From: Desulfitobacterium chlororespirans DSM 11544
GTDB taxonomy: Bacteria > Bacillota > Desulfitobacteriia > Desulfitobacteriales > Desulfitobacteriaceae
Reading direction: 5' to 3'
Length of the DNA stretch: 64,000 nt
Assembly (NCBI RefSeq): GCF_900143285.1
Contig: NZ_FRDN01000018.1
Location: 1 to 64,000, forward strand
The notes under the pieces were generated by a model. It searched no databases. It was given only the letters and a program-made list of their open reading frames with translations, and was not told the DNA's origin. Positions 33,606 through 42,366 of the stretch are shown here, one piece after another. Position numbers and translations under genes: made by a program. Each line of letters opens with the position of its first letter. Position 1 is the first letter of the stretch.

Positions 33606-35027
33606 ATGGCTACTTATGAGTTGTTTTCCCAAAAATTAAAAACTGTCAACATTGGCTTGCCTTCCTTTGGTGAGGATTTAATCACCCAGGAGGTAGAGAC
33701 TGTTATGGTAGAATGGCAGATCCCGGCCGGAGGAAATACGGAATTAGTCAATGCACTCAAAGTGATTGAGAACGCCGAGGTGGAGGAAGCCAATCATCTG
33801 ACCATCGAAAAGATTCTTAAAGGTGAACCCGTTCTGATCGGTATGGAGCGTGCTCAGGATGTTATCCCCGGGATGGGTCCCCGGAGTATTTTTCATGCAG
33901 GTCCTCCCTTAACCTGGGAACGGATGTGCCCAGGAGTACAGCGCGGAGTGCTTGGAGCGATTATTTTTGAGGGCTGGGCCAAGGAGCGGGAAAGTGCCCT
34001 GGAATTGATCAAAAACAACGAAATCGAATTCTCCCCCAATCATTTTCATAATGCGGTAGGTCCTATGACCGGAATTATTTCACCCTCCATGCCGGTATGG
34101 GTTGTTGAAAACAAAGCCTTTGGCAATCGGGCTTACTCTACCTTAAATGAGGGCAAAGGAGTAACACTCTGGTACGGGGATTTTGATGAGAGCACTATTG
34201 AGCGTTTGACCTGGTTCAGAGATGTCTTTGGTCCCAGTGTGAAAAAAGCTTTGGCTAAACAAAGCGGAACCATCAATGTTTTCAATCTGGTTGCCCAAGG
34301 ATTGTCCATGGGAGACGAAGTCCATGTTCGCTGCCAGGCAACGACAGCGTTATTGATCAAAGAGCTTGTTCCTCTTTTAGCTGAAGCCGGTGTGGACGGC
34401 AAGGATATTGCCGATATGGTGCGCTTTATGGCCCGCAATAACACCTTCAGCTTGAATCTGGCTATGGCCGCCTCCAAATCCGTTTTGGATGCCGCTCATG
34501 GAGTGCCCCACAGCACCATCGTTACCGCTATGACCCGCAATGGCACGGATTTTGGAATCCGGGTGGGCGGAATGAGTGATCAATGGTTTATCACCGCTGC
34601 CCCTGCCTTGGATGACTGCCTGTATTATGCCGGCTTTAGTGTGGAGGATGCGGTGGCGGATATCGGGGACAGTGCCATTATCGAAACCGTAGGTTTTGGC
34701 GGTATGACCTTTGCCTGCGCTCCCACCATTGCTTCGTTTGTTGGCGGGGGAGTGAAAGATGCCATTGAGTTGAACAAACAAATGGCTTCGATCGCCTATG
34801 GCCGCAACAAGACCTTTGCTATTCCCAATATGGATTTTGCCGGTTCACCCACTGGAATTGATATCCGCAAAGTGGTTGAATCCCGGATCGTACCCATTAT
34901 CGATACCGGTGTTATTCATAAGGAAGCAGGTATTGGGCAGATTGGGGCGGGAGTAGCGCGTGCTCCCATCCGTATCTTCGAAGACGCCGTGCTGGCTATG
35001 GCAAAAACCATGTCAAGCGAACAATAA
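33606..35027 (+). CDS. DUF1116 protein, YlbE/AllG-like oxamate carbamoyltransferase subunit
   Basis: A 473-residue DUF1116 protein (GERAQDVIPGMGPRSIFHAGPPL-type region near residue 80, with ITWERMCPG after it; EFSPNHFHNAVGPMTGIISPSMPVWVVEN; GGMSDQWFITAAP). Its E. coli relative YlbE/AllG is one of three subunits of oxamate carbamoyltransferase, which converts oxalurate and phosphate to oxamate and carbamoyl phosphate. AGGAGG precedes the ATG. It lies between carbamate kinase and the FdrA gene, matching the known functional link. Confidence 0.85.
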   Translation: MATYELFSQKLKTVNIGLPSFGEDLITQEVETVMVEWQIPAGGNTELVNALKVIENAEVEEANHLTIEKILKGEPVLIGMERAQDVIPGMGPRSIFHAGPPLTWERMCPGVQRGVLGAIIFEGWAKERESALELIKNNEIEFSPNHFHNAVGPMTGIISPSMPVWVVENKAFGNRAYSTLNEGKGVTLWYGDFDESTIERLTWFRDVFGPSVKKALAKQSGTINVFNLVAQGLSMGDEVHVRCQATTALLIKELVPLLAEAGVDGKDIADMVRFMARNNTFSLNLAMAASKSVLDAAHGVPHSTIVTAMTRNGTDFGIRVGGMSDQWFITAAPALDDCLYYAGFSVEDAVADIGDSAIIETVGFGGMTFACAPTIASFVGGGVKDAIELNKQMASIAYGRNKTFAIPNMDFAGSPTGIDIRKVVESRIVPIIDTGVIHKEAGIGQIGAGVARAPIRIFEDAVLAMAKTMSSEQ

Positions 35028-35039
35028 GGAGGGGCAACG

Positions 35040-36617
35040 ATGAGTGTCAGAAATATAGTCAAGAAAAACAGTTACCAAGATTCAGTGCGCTTAATGCGGA
35101 TTTCCGGTCAATTGAAAAAAATTGCCGGGGTCGTCAATGCGTCCGTCATGATGGCTACCGATGCCAATAAACGAGTTATGGAAATGGCCGGACTGCTGGG
35201 ACCTGAGGCGGCTGCCGCCGGAGCGAATGACCTGGTCATCGCCATAGATGGAGAAACACCGGAAATAGCTGAGGAAGCACTTCAGGCAGCGGAAAACGCC
35301 CTTTCCGAATCCTCCGGTTCAGGCAAGGCAGAAGTTCAAAAAGCCAAAAGTTTAGAATTAGCCCTGGAGGAGATGCCTGGGGCCAATATGGTTACCATCT
35401 CTGTGCCCGGAGCCTTTGCCAAAATTGAAGTAGCCAAGGCCTTGGCCAAAGGGATCAATGTCTTCCTCTTCAGCGATAATGTGACCCTTGAGGAAGAAGT
35501 CGAGCTGAAGAAAATGGCCCTGGAGAAGGGTCTGCTCATGATGGGACCGGATTGCGGTACCTCCATCATCAATGGTGCATGCCTGGGGTTCGCTAATGTC
35601 ATCAACCGCGGCAACATCGGGATTGTCGGGGCTTCCGGTACCGGAGTTCAGGAGGTTACCGTTCAAATCGAACGTTGGGGCGGTGGCTGTTCCCAAGTTA
35701 TCGGCGTTGGGGGCCGTGATTTAAAGGAAAAGGTCGGCGGACTCATGTTCCTGGAAGTTATGCGCCGTTTGGATGAAGACCCGGCTACCGAAGTCATCGT
35801 CCTCATCTCCAAACCGCCCGCACCGAGGGTTATTGCCAAAGTCCGTGAGACCATCGCCCAGCTGAAAAAACCAGTGGTGGTTAATCTTCTCGGCGGCGAA
35901 GCTTCGGATAAGCCTGCTGCCAATGAACATTTTGCCGGATCATTGGAAGAAGCGGCAGCAATGGCCGTCGCACTTGCCAATGGCACCAATCCTTATGCCT
36001 GGCAAGAAGATATTCCTAAAATCGAGATGGATATCGTCATGCGGGCCGAGGATCTGGCCTATAATCTCAATTCGTCACAAAAGTATATTAGGGGCTTGTT
36101 TTCCGGGGGCACCTTATGTTATGAGGCCATGCTTCTCATGGAAAAAATCATTGGCTCTGTCAACTCCAATGTCCCCTTAAAACCGGAACAAAAACTGAGT
36201 GATTCCCTGGTCAGTAAGGGAAATACCTGTATTGACCTGGGGGAAGATGAGTTCACGGTAGGGAGGCCACACCCCATGATTGATTTCCAATTACGCAATG
36301 AGCGCATTTTAAAAGAAGCTGCTGATCCGGAAACGGCAGTTATTTTATTGGATGTGGTCCTGGGTTATGGGTCTAATCCTGATCCGGCAGCCGAATTGGT
36401 GCCTGTTATTCAAGAAGCTCAGGCGCTTGCTCAGTCCAATGGTCGTGATATTCGCTTCATCGGTTATGTTTGCGGAACGGATAAAGACCCTCAAGGAAAG
36501 GAAGAACAGATTAAGAAGCTTCAGGAATGCGGGGTGGAGATTCTTCCTACCAATGCCCACGCAGCTTTGCTGGCTTCTTATACTGCAGCTAAGGTGGCAA
36601 GGAATGCGGCGCATTAG
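35040..36617 (+). CDS. fdrA: FdrA/AllF-like acyl-CoA synthetase-fold protein
   Basis: A 525-residue FdrA homologue with two succinyl-CoA-ligase-like halves: a CoA-binding-type domain (GIVGASGTGVQEV, VIGVGGRDL) and a ligase-type domain (FSGGTLCYEA, VIDLG-like CIDLGEDEFTVGRPHPMID). Family knowledge assigns FdrA (AllF) as a subunit of oxamate carbamoyltransferase with AllG and AllH. It starts 12 bp after AllG with AAGGAGGGG upstream. Confidence 0.87.
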   Translation: MSVRNIVKKNSYQDSVRLMRISGQLKKIAGVVNASVMMATDANKRVMEMAGLLGPEAAAAGANDLVIAIDGETPEIAEEALQAAENALSESSGSGKAEVQKAKSLELALEEMPGANMVTISVPGAFAKIEVAKALAKGINVFLFSDNVTLEEEVELKKMALEKGLLMMGPDCGTSIINGACLGFANVINRGNIGIVGASGTGVQEVTVQIERWGGGCSQVIGVGGRDLKEKVGGLMFLEVMRRLDEDPATEVIVLISKPPAPRVIAKVRETIAQLKKPVVVNLLGGEASDKPAANEHFAGSLEEAAAMAVALANGTNPYAWQEDIPKIEMDIVMRAEDLAYNLNSSQKYIRGLFSGGTLCYEAMLLMEKIIGSVNSNVPLKPEQKLSDSLVSKGNTCIDLGEDEFTVGRPHPMIDFQLRNERILKEAADPETAVILLDVVLGYGSNPDPAAELVPVIQEAQALAQSNGRDIRFIGYVCGTDKDPQGKEEQIKKLQECGVEILPTNAHAALLASYTAAKVARNAAH

Positions 36618-36629
36618 GAGGCTGGCTCA

Positions 36630-37802
36630 ATGTTAAAGATTGCAATTCTCACATACTCAACCAAACCGAGAGGTGGTGTCGTTCACTCTCTTTGTCTGGC
36701 GGAGAACCTGGCCAAACGAGGGCATGAAGTACGGATTATCGCTTTGGATAAAAAAGAGGGGAGCGGATTTTTCCGCATCCCTCAGGTTTCTCATGAAATT
36801 GCTCGTTTTGGTTCTTTGCCCGAAAGCTTTGATGACAAGATTGAAGCCTATATTCAAACCTATACAGATTACTTTGTGAGTGGAAAGGCCGGGGGATTTG
36901 ATATCTATCATGCCCAGGATTGCATCTCCGCTAATGCGCTGGTTAATTATCGGTTAAGTGGAGCGGATTTCCCCTTAGTTCGTACCGTTCATCATCTTGA
37001 TGATTTCACATCTCCGGTCTTGATCAATTGTCAGAATAAGTCCGTTTTTCGTCCTGATGCCCATATTGCTGTCAGTGAATTCTGGCAAAAGCGGTTGGCC
37101 GCGGAGTATGGAGTCAAGGCGAGAGTCATTCACAATGGTTTAGATACGAAACGCTTTAGCCCTGCAAAAAAAGGGGAGAATCCCAAGGCAAAATTTGGCC
37201 TGGAAAATAAATTGGTCTTTTTAACCATTGGGGGAATTGAACCTCGTAAAAACACTAAGAAGCTGCTTGCGGCCTTCGCCCATGTGCGGAAATATTTTGC
37301 GGAATCAGGAAAACAGGCTGTTTTGGTCATTGGCGGTGGACAAACCTTGTTCGATTATCAGGCTTATCGTCAGGAATTCTTGCAAATGGCAGAGGGCTGT
37401 AACCTGAAGCTGGGGGAAGATGTCATTAATCTTGGTGTGCTGAAAGAAGAGGATGTTCCCCTGCTGTATCAGGCTGCGGATTGCTTCGCCTTCCCTTCCG
37501 CTCAGGAAGGCTGGGGGCTGGTCGCTCTGGAAGCTCTCCTGTCGGGGATTCCCACTGTTGTGTCGGATATACCCGTTTTCCATGAGTTCCTAACCCCTGG
37601 AGAAGATGCCTTATTCGTCGACCCGGACAATGGGGAACAGTTTGCGGCAGCCATGATCGAGACGATCATAGATAGCAACTTGCGGCGCCGGCTGATTAGC
37701 GGCGGGCTTATGACCGCATCCAACTTCAGCTGGGAGGATACAGCCCGCAAACATGAACAATTTTACTATGAGATTCTGGAAGGTGCCCAAGCAGGTCAAT
37801 AA
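36630..37802 (+). CDS. GT4 glycosyltransferase, MSMEG_0565 type
   Basis: A 390-residue GT-B glycosyltransferase (group 1/GT4): N-terminal YSTKPRGGVVHSLCLAENL, HAQDCISANAL, the linker VRTVHHLDD, and the donor-binding E-x7-E motif in EGWGLVALEALLSGIPTVVSD. Nit1C clusters carry a glycosyltransferase of the MSMEG_0565 type, and this protein shows the same early segments, so it is probably the same family. GGAGG precedes the ATG. It follows FdrA by 12 bp, the last gene of the operon. The sugar and acceptor are unknown. Confidence 0.8.
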   Translation: MLKIAILTYSTKPRGGVVHSLCLAENLAKRGHEVRIIALDKKEGSGFFRIPQVSHEIARFGSLPESFDDKIEAYIQTYTDYFVSGKAGGFDIYHAQDCISANALVNYRLSGADFPLVRTVHHLDDFTSPVLINCQNKSVFRPDAHIAVSEFWQKRLAAEYGVKARVIHNGLDTKRFSPAKKGENPKAKFGLENKLVFLTIGGIEPRKNTKKLLAAFAHVRKYFAESGKQAVLVIGGGQTLFDYQAYRQEFLQMAEGCNLKLGEDVINLGVLKEEDVPLLYQAADCFAFPSAQEGWGLVALEALLSGIPTVVSDIPVFHEFLTPGEDALFVDPDNGEQFAAAMIETIIDSNLRRRLISGGLMTASNFSWEDTARKHEQFYYEILEGAQAGQ

Positions 37803-37822
37803 GATTAAGGATTAGAATAAGT

Positions 37823-38806
37823 TCAGGATGGAATTGGGATAAAATCGGTTAATAGATGGGCTCCCAAAAGAATCCCTAAAAGTTGATCAAAGCCAGAGCT
37901 GGCTCCTACAGAACACAATTCCTGAGCCGCCCGGGCAGGGGTGATTTTTGGTGAGAGCCCGTAATACAATGCACACACCATATTTTCCATAAGTTCACTG
38001 CCTGTGCCCTGGGAGGCTAAGCAGAGCATTTGCGAGCTAATCTCATTGGTGAGGCCTGGAGAATGCTTCACAATAATATCACTCAGAGCCTTATGAGCAA
38101 GGGGCAAGAGGGCAGCGGAGGATACAGAAAATGCTCTTTGGGCTGCCGCCAGGCTTAACAGAAGACCGGCCAGGAAATCATCCCCCGAGGGTGTGAGTCC
38201 GGGGCCCAGTCCTATTAGTGAACAAGTTCCCTCTTCAATTATGGTTCTGTCCAAAGAATAAATCCCCTTCACCAGGCAGTTAATGGATTGCCCCGCAAGG
38301 AGAACAACAGGATCAGCAGAGCGGGGAAGGGCGAAAGTCCCCTGCACTAAGGCGGTTAAGTGAGGGAAGAGCTTAGCCAGCCCCGGAGATCTGGGGGAAA
38401 GGCGGAGCCAGCTTTCCACTTCCGATAGATTGGCCTTGATCAGGGCGACGGGAAGCAGGGAATTATTCTGAGATAAGGGGGCTTGCCAATAAACGGCCTT
38501 TTCCAGAGAGATGGAAAGGCCCCCCAGAAGGAGCAGTCCTTCTTTCTTCTTAAAATAAACCAAAGTTCCAGGCTCGATCCCATAAAGGGTAAAGTCCGAT
38601 GAAATCGGCAGATTGGTGACGACATTTGCCGGGCCATTACTGACGTCACTACGGGAGATGCTCCATAAGCCATCTGACCAGAGAATATTAATCACCCGAT
38701 GAAAGACAGAGTGCACCCTTCCCTTATCCATGGATCCGTGCAAATAATCCAATGCGAACGGCCCTATGCTCAATGCCGACAGGAGCTCAGAATTCATAGA
38801 TGACAC
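37823..38806 (-). CDS. DUF2877 protein, YlbF/AllH-like oxamate carbamoyltransferase subunit
   Basis: A 327-residue DUF2877 protein with the family's glycine-rich core GLGPGLTPSGDDFLAGLLLSL. Its E. coli relative YlbF/AllH is the third subunit of oxamate carbamoyltransferase. Here it is convergent with the operon that encodes the other two subunits, ending 20 bp after the glycosyltransferase gene. AAGGTG precedes the ATG. With AllF, AllG and carbamate kinase present, the set looks complete, although the subunits are on opposite strands. Confidence 0.85.
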   Translation of the reverse strand: MSSMNSELLSALSIGPFALDYLHGSMDKGRVHSVFHRVINILWSDGLWSISRSDVSNGPANVVTNLPISSDFTLYGIEPGTLVYFKKKEGLLLLGGLSISLEKAVYWQAPLSQNNSLLPVALIKANLSEVESWLRLSPRSPGLAKLFPHLTALVQGTFALPRSADPVVLLAGQSINCLVKGIYSLDRTIIEEGTCSLIGLGPGLTPSGDDFLAGLLLSLAAAQRAFSVSSAALLPLAHKALSDIIVKHSPGLTNEISSQMLCLASQGTGSELMENMVCALYYGLSPKITPARAAQELCSVGASSGFDQLLGILLGAHLLTDFIPIPS

Positions 38807-38903
38807 CTTCTTGGATAGTGTAGGAGCTTAATTTCCAACACCAAATTCTCTCATAATGGTAACAATTTATGCGAAGGATGTAAATAGGAAAGGGGTGATG
38901 GGC

Positions 38904-39581
38904 ATGGTGAGTGACTTGGCCTTAGCGGTAATTCCTTTGAATTGTGGACAATTGCAGTTTAACCGCAGTGTATTTACGGGAGACACTAGATCCACTCTCT
39001 TGGTATTGCCGGTTTTGGCCTTTCTGATTCTTCATCCCCAAGGTATGATCCTCTTTGATACCGGGCTGCCCCCCCAGCTTTGGGCCGGTTCTCCAATCAT
39101 GGAGCTTACCCCTGGACTTAGGGCTAAGCAAGGGGACAGTGAAGGCCTGGTTCGGGAAATTGAGAAGCAGGGTTATTCATATAAGGATATTGCCCTCATT
39201 GTGAATTCCCATCATCATCCTGATCACGCCGGGGGGAATGCCCTAATCCCCGGGGCAATCTGCATTAAGGGGATTCAGGAGGATATAAAAGGCGATCATG
39301 ACCTTTTGGAGGACGGTTCGATTCTCTTGCTGCCAACCCCAGGTCATGCCGGTGATCACCAGTCCATGCTGGTCAAGGGAAATAACAAGCAGGTACTTCT
39401 GACTGGGGATGCCTGTTTTCGACCGCATAATCTTTATGATTGCAATCCGCCCTTGATTCTGGAGGATCGAAAAGAGGCCTTACGATCCTTAAAGCGGTTG
39501 AAAGAGATAAGCGAAGAAAGGGAGACGGTGATATTGACCAGCCATGACCCCTCAGTTAAGAGAGAAAAGGTTATTCTTTAA
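38904..39581 (+). CDS. Metallo-beta-lactamase-fold hydrolase
   Basis: A 225-residue MBL-fold protein with the metal motif SHHHPDHAGGN (HxHxDH), a downstream TPGHAGDH, GDACF and a final SHDPSV His. The pattern is like AHL lactonases and glyoxalase II-type hydrolases. The start at 38904 has AGGGGTG six bases upstream; an upstream ATG at 38856 has none. It is divergent from the AllH-like gene and leads into the ABC transporter genes. A lactone, ester or cyclic amide substrate is possible. Confidence 0.78.
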   Translation: MVSDLALAVIPLNCGQLQFNRSVFTGDTRSTLLVLPVLAFLILHPQGMILFDTGLPPQLWAGSPIMELTPGLRAKQGDSEGLVREIEKQGYSYKDIALIVNSHHHPDHAGGNALIPGAICIKGIQEDIKGDHDLLEDGSILLLPTPGHAGDHQSMLVKGNNKQVLLTGDACFRPHNLYDCNPPLILEDRKEALRSLKRLKEISEERETVILTSHDPSVKREKVIL

Positions 39582-39613
39582 TAGTTTATGAATGGAGAAA
39601 AGGGGGAAAGGGA

Positions 39614-40705
39614 ATGAAAAAAAGGGATTATAGATTAAGTAAAGTCATTCCGGCAGTTCTTATGGTTACCTTATTGCTCAGTGGCTGCATCACTCAAAAT
39701 CAAAAAGATCAAGTGGAGGCAACAAAGCCGGAACAAGGAACCATCTATTATGTACAGACTTCACCGGCTAATATGCTGCAGCAATTAAACACCGGAGAGA
39801 TAGACGCCTTTGTCGCCTGGGAGCCCAATAATGCTCAGGCTGTCAGGGAAGGCACCGGACGCTACCTTATGCAGTCAGGTGAAATTGCTTCAGAACATCC
39901 TTGCTGTATTTTAGCGTTGGCAGGAACTGAAGGAGACGAGGATTTGGCATTGGCTCTGGCTTGGGCGAATGTAAAATCCATCAAATTTATCAATGATAGC
40001 AATAACCAGGAAAAAATGCTTCACTATGCTATGGATTTTACAGGGAGAGACAAAGAATCCGTAGGGGAAGCCTTGACCTATACGAAATATGTGAGCTTTC
40101 CGGATCGGGAGCGGTTAGCGGATTTCCTGGGAGCCATGCGCCAAAACGGAACCTTGGTCAAGGAACCTGCGACATTGGGATATGAAAGCGATACGGCTTT
40201 TTTTCAGGGATTTATGAATAAGGAATACATGGATAAAGTCAACGCTGAACTGGAGAAGGATCCCTCCTGGACACCCCCGTCAATCAACGGAAGACAGATT
40301 ACTTTAGGCTATATTAATCAGGATCTTCACCATCTTCCGATGTTTATCGCCGTTCAAGAAGGTTATTATGAGGCGGTAGGTCTGGTTGTCGGGCAGAATC
40401 TTCAGCTTAAGGGGTATGCCAACGGTGTTGCTGTCATGGAAGCCTTCAAAGTGAAGGAATTGAATGCATCCTATCTCGGCGTGGCTCCAGCCGTTCTCAA
40501 ACAGATCAATGATGGAATCGCCCTCCAGGGGATTGCCGGTGCCAATGATGAAGGCTCGGCCATCGTCGTGGCTAAGGATTCAGATATCCGGTCTATTAGT
40601 GATTTAAAGGATAAAACGGTAGCTATTCCAGGGCTGGGGACGGTTCAGAGTTATATCCTGGATTTGGCGGCCCGGAACAATGGGATGAAGCTCCAGGCAA
40701 AGTAA
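39614..40705 (+). CDS. NitT/TauT-type substrate-binding lipoprotein with swapped halves
   Basis: A 363-residue lipoprotein: basic N-terminus, hydrophobic stretch and lipobox LLSGC (Cys about 25). The mature part is out of order. Residues about 44-220 (SPANMLQQLNTGEIDAFVAWEP, SEHPCCILAL, TYTKYVSFPDRE) correspond to the C-terminal part of SsuA/TauA-like proteins, while residues about 230-363 (ITLGYINQDLHHLPMFIAVQEGYYEAVGL, KELNASYLGVAPAVL, DSDIRSISDLKDKTVAIPGLGT) correspond to the N-terminal lobe. The protein then stops where the C-terminal part would normally continue. It looks circularly permuted, or the product of a duplication and deletion. It is followed by its permease and ATPase genes. 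Confidence 0.8.
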   Translation: MKKRDYRLSKVIPAVLMVTLLLSGCITQNQKDQVEATKPEQGTIYYVQTSPANMLQQLNTGEIDAFVAWEPNNAQAVREGTGRYLMQSGEIASEHPCCILALAGTEGDEDLALALAWANVKSIKFINDSNNQEKMLHYAMDFTGRDKESVGEALTYTKYVSFPDRERLADFLGAMRQNGTLVKEPATLGYESDTAFFQGFMNKEYMDKVNAELEKDPSWTPPSINGRQITLGYINQDLHHLPMFIAVQEGYYEAVGLVVGQNLQLKGYANGVAVMEAFKVKELNASYLGVAPAVLKQINDGIALQGIAGANDEGSAIVVAKDSDIRSISDLKDKTVAIPGLGTVQSYILDLAARNNGMKLQAK

Positions 40706-40741
40706 AAACAAGTTTAGAGAAAAGTTAAAGGAGAGGGCAGG

Positions 40742-41593
40742 ATGAGTCGGCTTACCGCGGATCAGAACCTAAAGAAGATGGAAACAAGGAAAATCCGGAA
40801 AAGCCGGCCGGACGGTTACAAAATGAAAGTACCTCCCTGGGAAGGGATTGCAGCGGGGCTTTTGGGTCTGTTTATCTGGCAGTTTTTAGCCAGTTTAGGG
40901 TTTATCTCCTCACCCTATATCCTGGGTCAGAAGTTTGTAGGTTTGGCTCTGGAAGGAGATCCCCTTTATAATTTGACCCTATTCCAAATGCTGGGTGCCA
41001 GTCTTTTCACACTTCTGGCAGGAGCAGGGTCAGCCTTTATCATTGCCATCCCTTTAGGAATTTTGTTGGGATATTTTCGGGGCATGAGCCGCTTTCTGAA
41101 TGTGTATATCAGTTTGTGCCGTCCGATTCCTCCGATGGCCTGGATTCCGGTAGGGTATATCCTATTTGCCGGGATGCCCCAGCCCACCCTCTGGGTACAG
41201 GTGATGGTTGTCTTCGTAGGGGCTTTTTTCCCTTGCTTTACGGCTACAGTCCACGCGGTCCAAAGCGTGGACCCCATCCTTATCGAGGCCGCCCATACCT
41301 TAGGAGCCAGACACAAGAGACAGATTCTGGGCAAAGTCCTTCTGCCTTCAGTGGTCCCGGCACTTGTTTCCGGTATCCGGAGCGGGCTGGGGGTAGGCTG
41401 GATGTGTATTGTGGGGGCAGAATTTGTGGGCGGACGTATGGGGATCGGCGCTTATATCTGGTCGGTCTATACTATCGGGGGAAGGATGAACGAGATTGTG
41501 ATCGCCATCCTTTGTGTGGGGATCGTTGGCTTTATGATGAATGAAGGAATAAGCTTGATTGGGCGGAGGATAGCACGTTGGCACTCGTGGTAG
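40742..41593 (+). CDS. ABC transporter permease, SsuC/TauC type
   Basis: A 283-residue inner-membrane permease with about six helices. The EAA coupling loop is clear (DPILIEAAHTLGARHKRQILGKVLLPSVVPALVSGIR). It belongs to the nitrate/sulfonate/taurine/pyrimidine-precursor import family. AAAGGAGAGG precedes the ATG. It overlaps the ATPase gene by 16 nt. Confidence 0.92.
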   Translation: MSRLTADQNLKKMETRKIRKSRPDGYKMKVPPWEGIAAGLLGLFIWQFLASLGFISSPYILGQKFVGLALEGDPLYNLTLFQMLGASLFTLLAGAGSAFIIAIPLGILLGYFRGMSRFLNVYISLCRPIPPMAWIPVGYILFAGMPQPTLWVQVMVVFVGAFFPCFTATVHAVQSVDPILIEAAHTLGARHKRQILGKVLLPSVVPALVSGIRSGLGVGWMCIVGAEFVGGRMGIGAYIWSVYTIGGRMNEIVIAILCVGIVGFMMNEGISLIGRRIARWHSW

Positions 41594-42303
41594 AGAATGT
41601 AAGCAAAGAAATAGATGGAAAGAGCGTCCTGGAAGGGATCTCTTTTAAGCTTCAGGAAGGAGATTTTGCCTGCCTGACCGGTCCCAGCGGCTGCGGCAAA
41701 ACCACCCTCCTGCGGCTTGCAGCGGGCCTTATTCAGCCTTCATCCGGGCGGATCTGCTTAGATGGGAGCAGGGCGGGGGATAAGCATGACAGTGGGTATG
41801 TCTTCCAGGAAGGGGCGCTCTTTCCCTGGCTCACGGCAGCACAGAACGTGGCATTCGGTCTGAAGCTCAGGGGAGTACCCCTTGAGGAAACAAAGCAGCG
41901 TGTTCAGGATGCTCTGGAAATGGTGGAACTCCAGGGATTTGAAAATTATTATCCTAAGGAACTTTCCGGGGGAATGCGCATGCGGGCTGCGTTGGCCAGG
42001 GTCCTGGTTTACCAGCCTAAGCTTATTCTTATGGATGAGCCTTTTGCGGCCTTGGATTTCCGAACCCGGAATAAGCTGCAAAGTGATATGGTTGACCTAT
42101 GGCAGCGCTTGAAACCCACGATCCTGATGGTGACTCACAATATTGATGAGGCAGTCTACCTTGCCAATAAGATTATCGTTCTTTCCGGTGGACCGGGGAA
42201 GGTTATGGAAGAAATCGAGGTAACCATGGAACGGCCCCGGGACCGTACTGAAAGAACCTTTGGTGTGATTCGCAAGCGAGTTTTATCGCTGTTGGGCGAG
42301 TAA
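41578..42303 (+). CDS. ABC transporter ATPase, SsuB/TauB type
   Basis: A 241-residue ATPase: Walker A GPSGCGKTT, Q-loop region, signature LSGGMRMRAALAR, Walker B LILMDEPFAALD, H-loop VTHNIDEAVYL. The start is TTG with GGAGG eight bases upstream, inside the permease gene. It energises the importer encoded by the two genes before it, which from the operon context may import a ureide, amide or other nitrogen source. Confidence 0.93.
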   Translation: MALVVENVSKEIDGKSVLEGISFKLQEGDFACLTGPSGCGKTTLLRLAAGLIQPSSGRICLDGSRAGDKHDSGYVFQEGALFPWLTAAQNVAFGLKLRGVPLEETKQRVQDALEMVELQGFENYYPKELSGGMRMRAALARVLVYQPKLILMDEPFAALDFRTRNKLQSDMVDLWQRLKPTILMVTHNIDEAVYLANKIIVLSGGPGKVMEEIEVTMERPRDRTERTFGVIRKRVLSLLGE

Positions 42304-42366
42304 GCCCATCATATTCCGGGCAGATTGAGAGGTGCTAATACCCCGAACAAGTGGAGGTAGTTAGAG

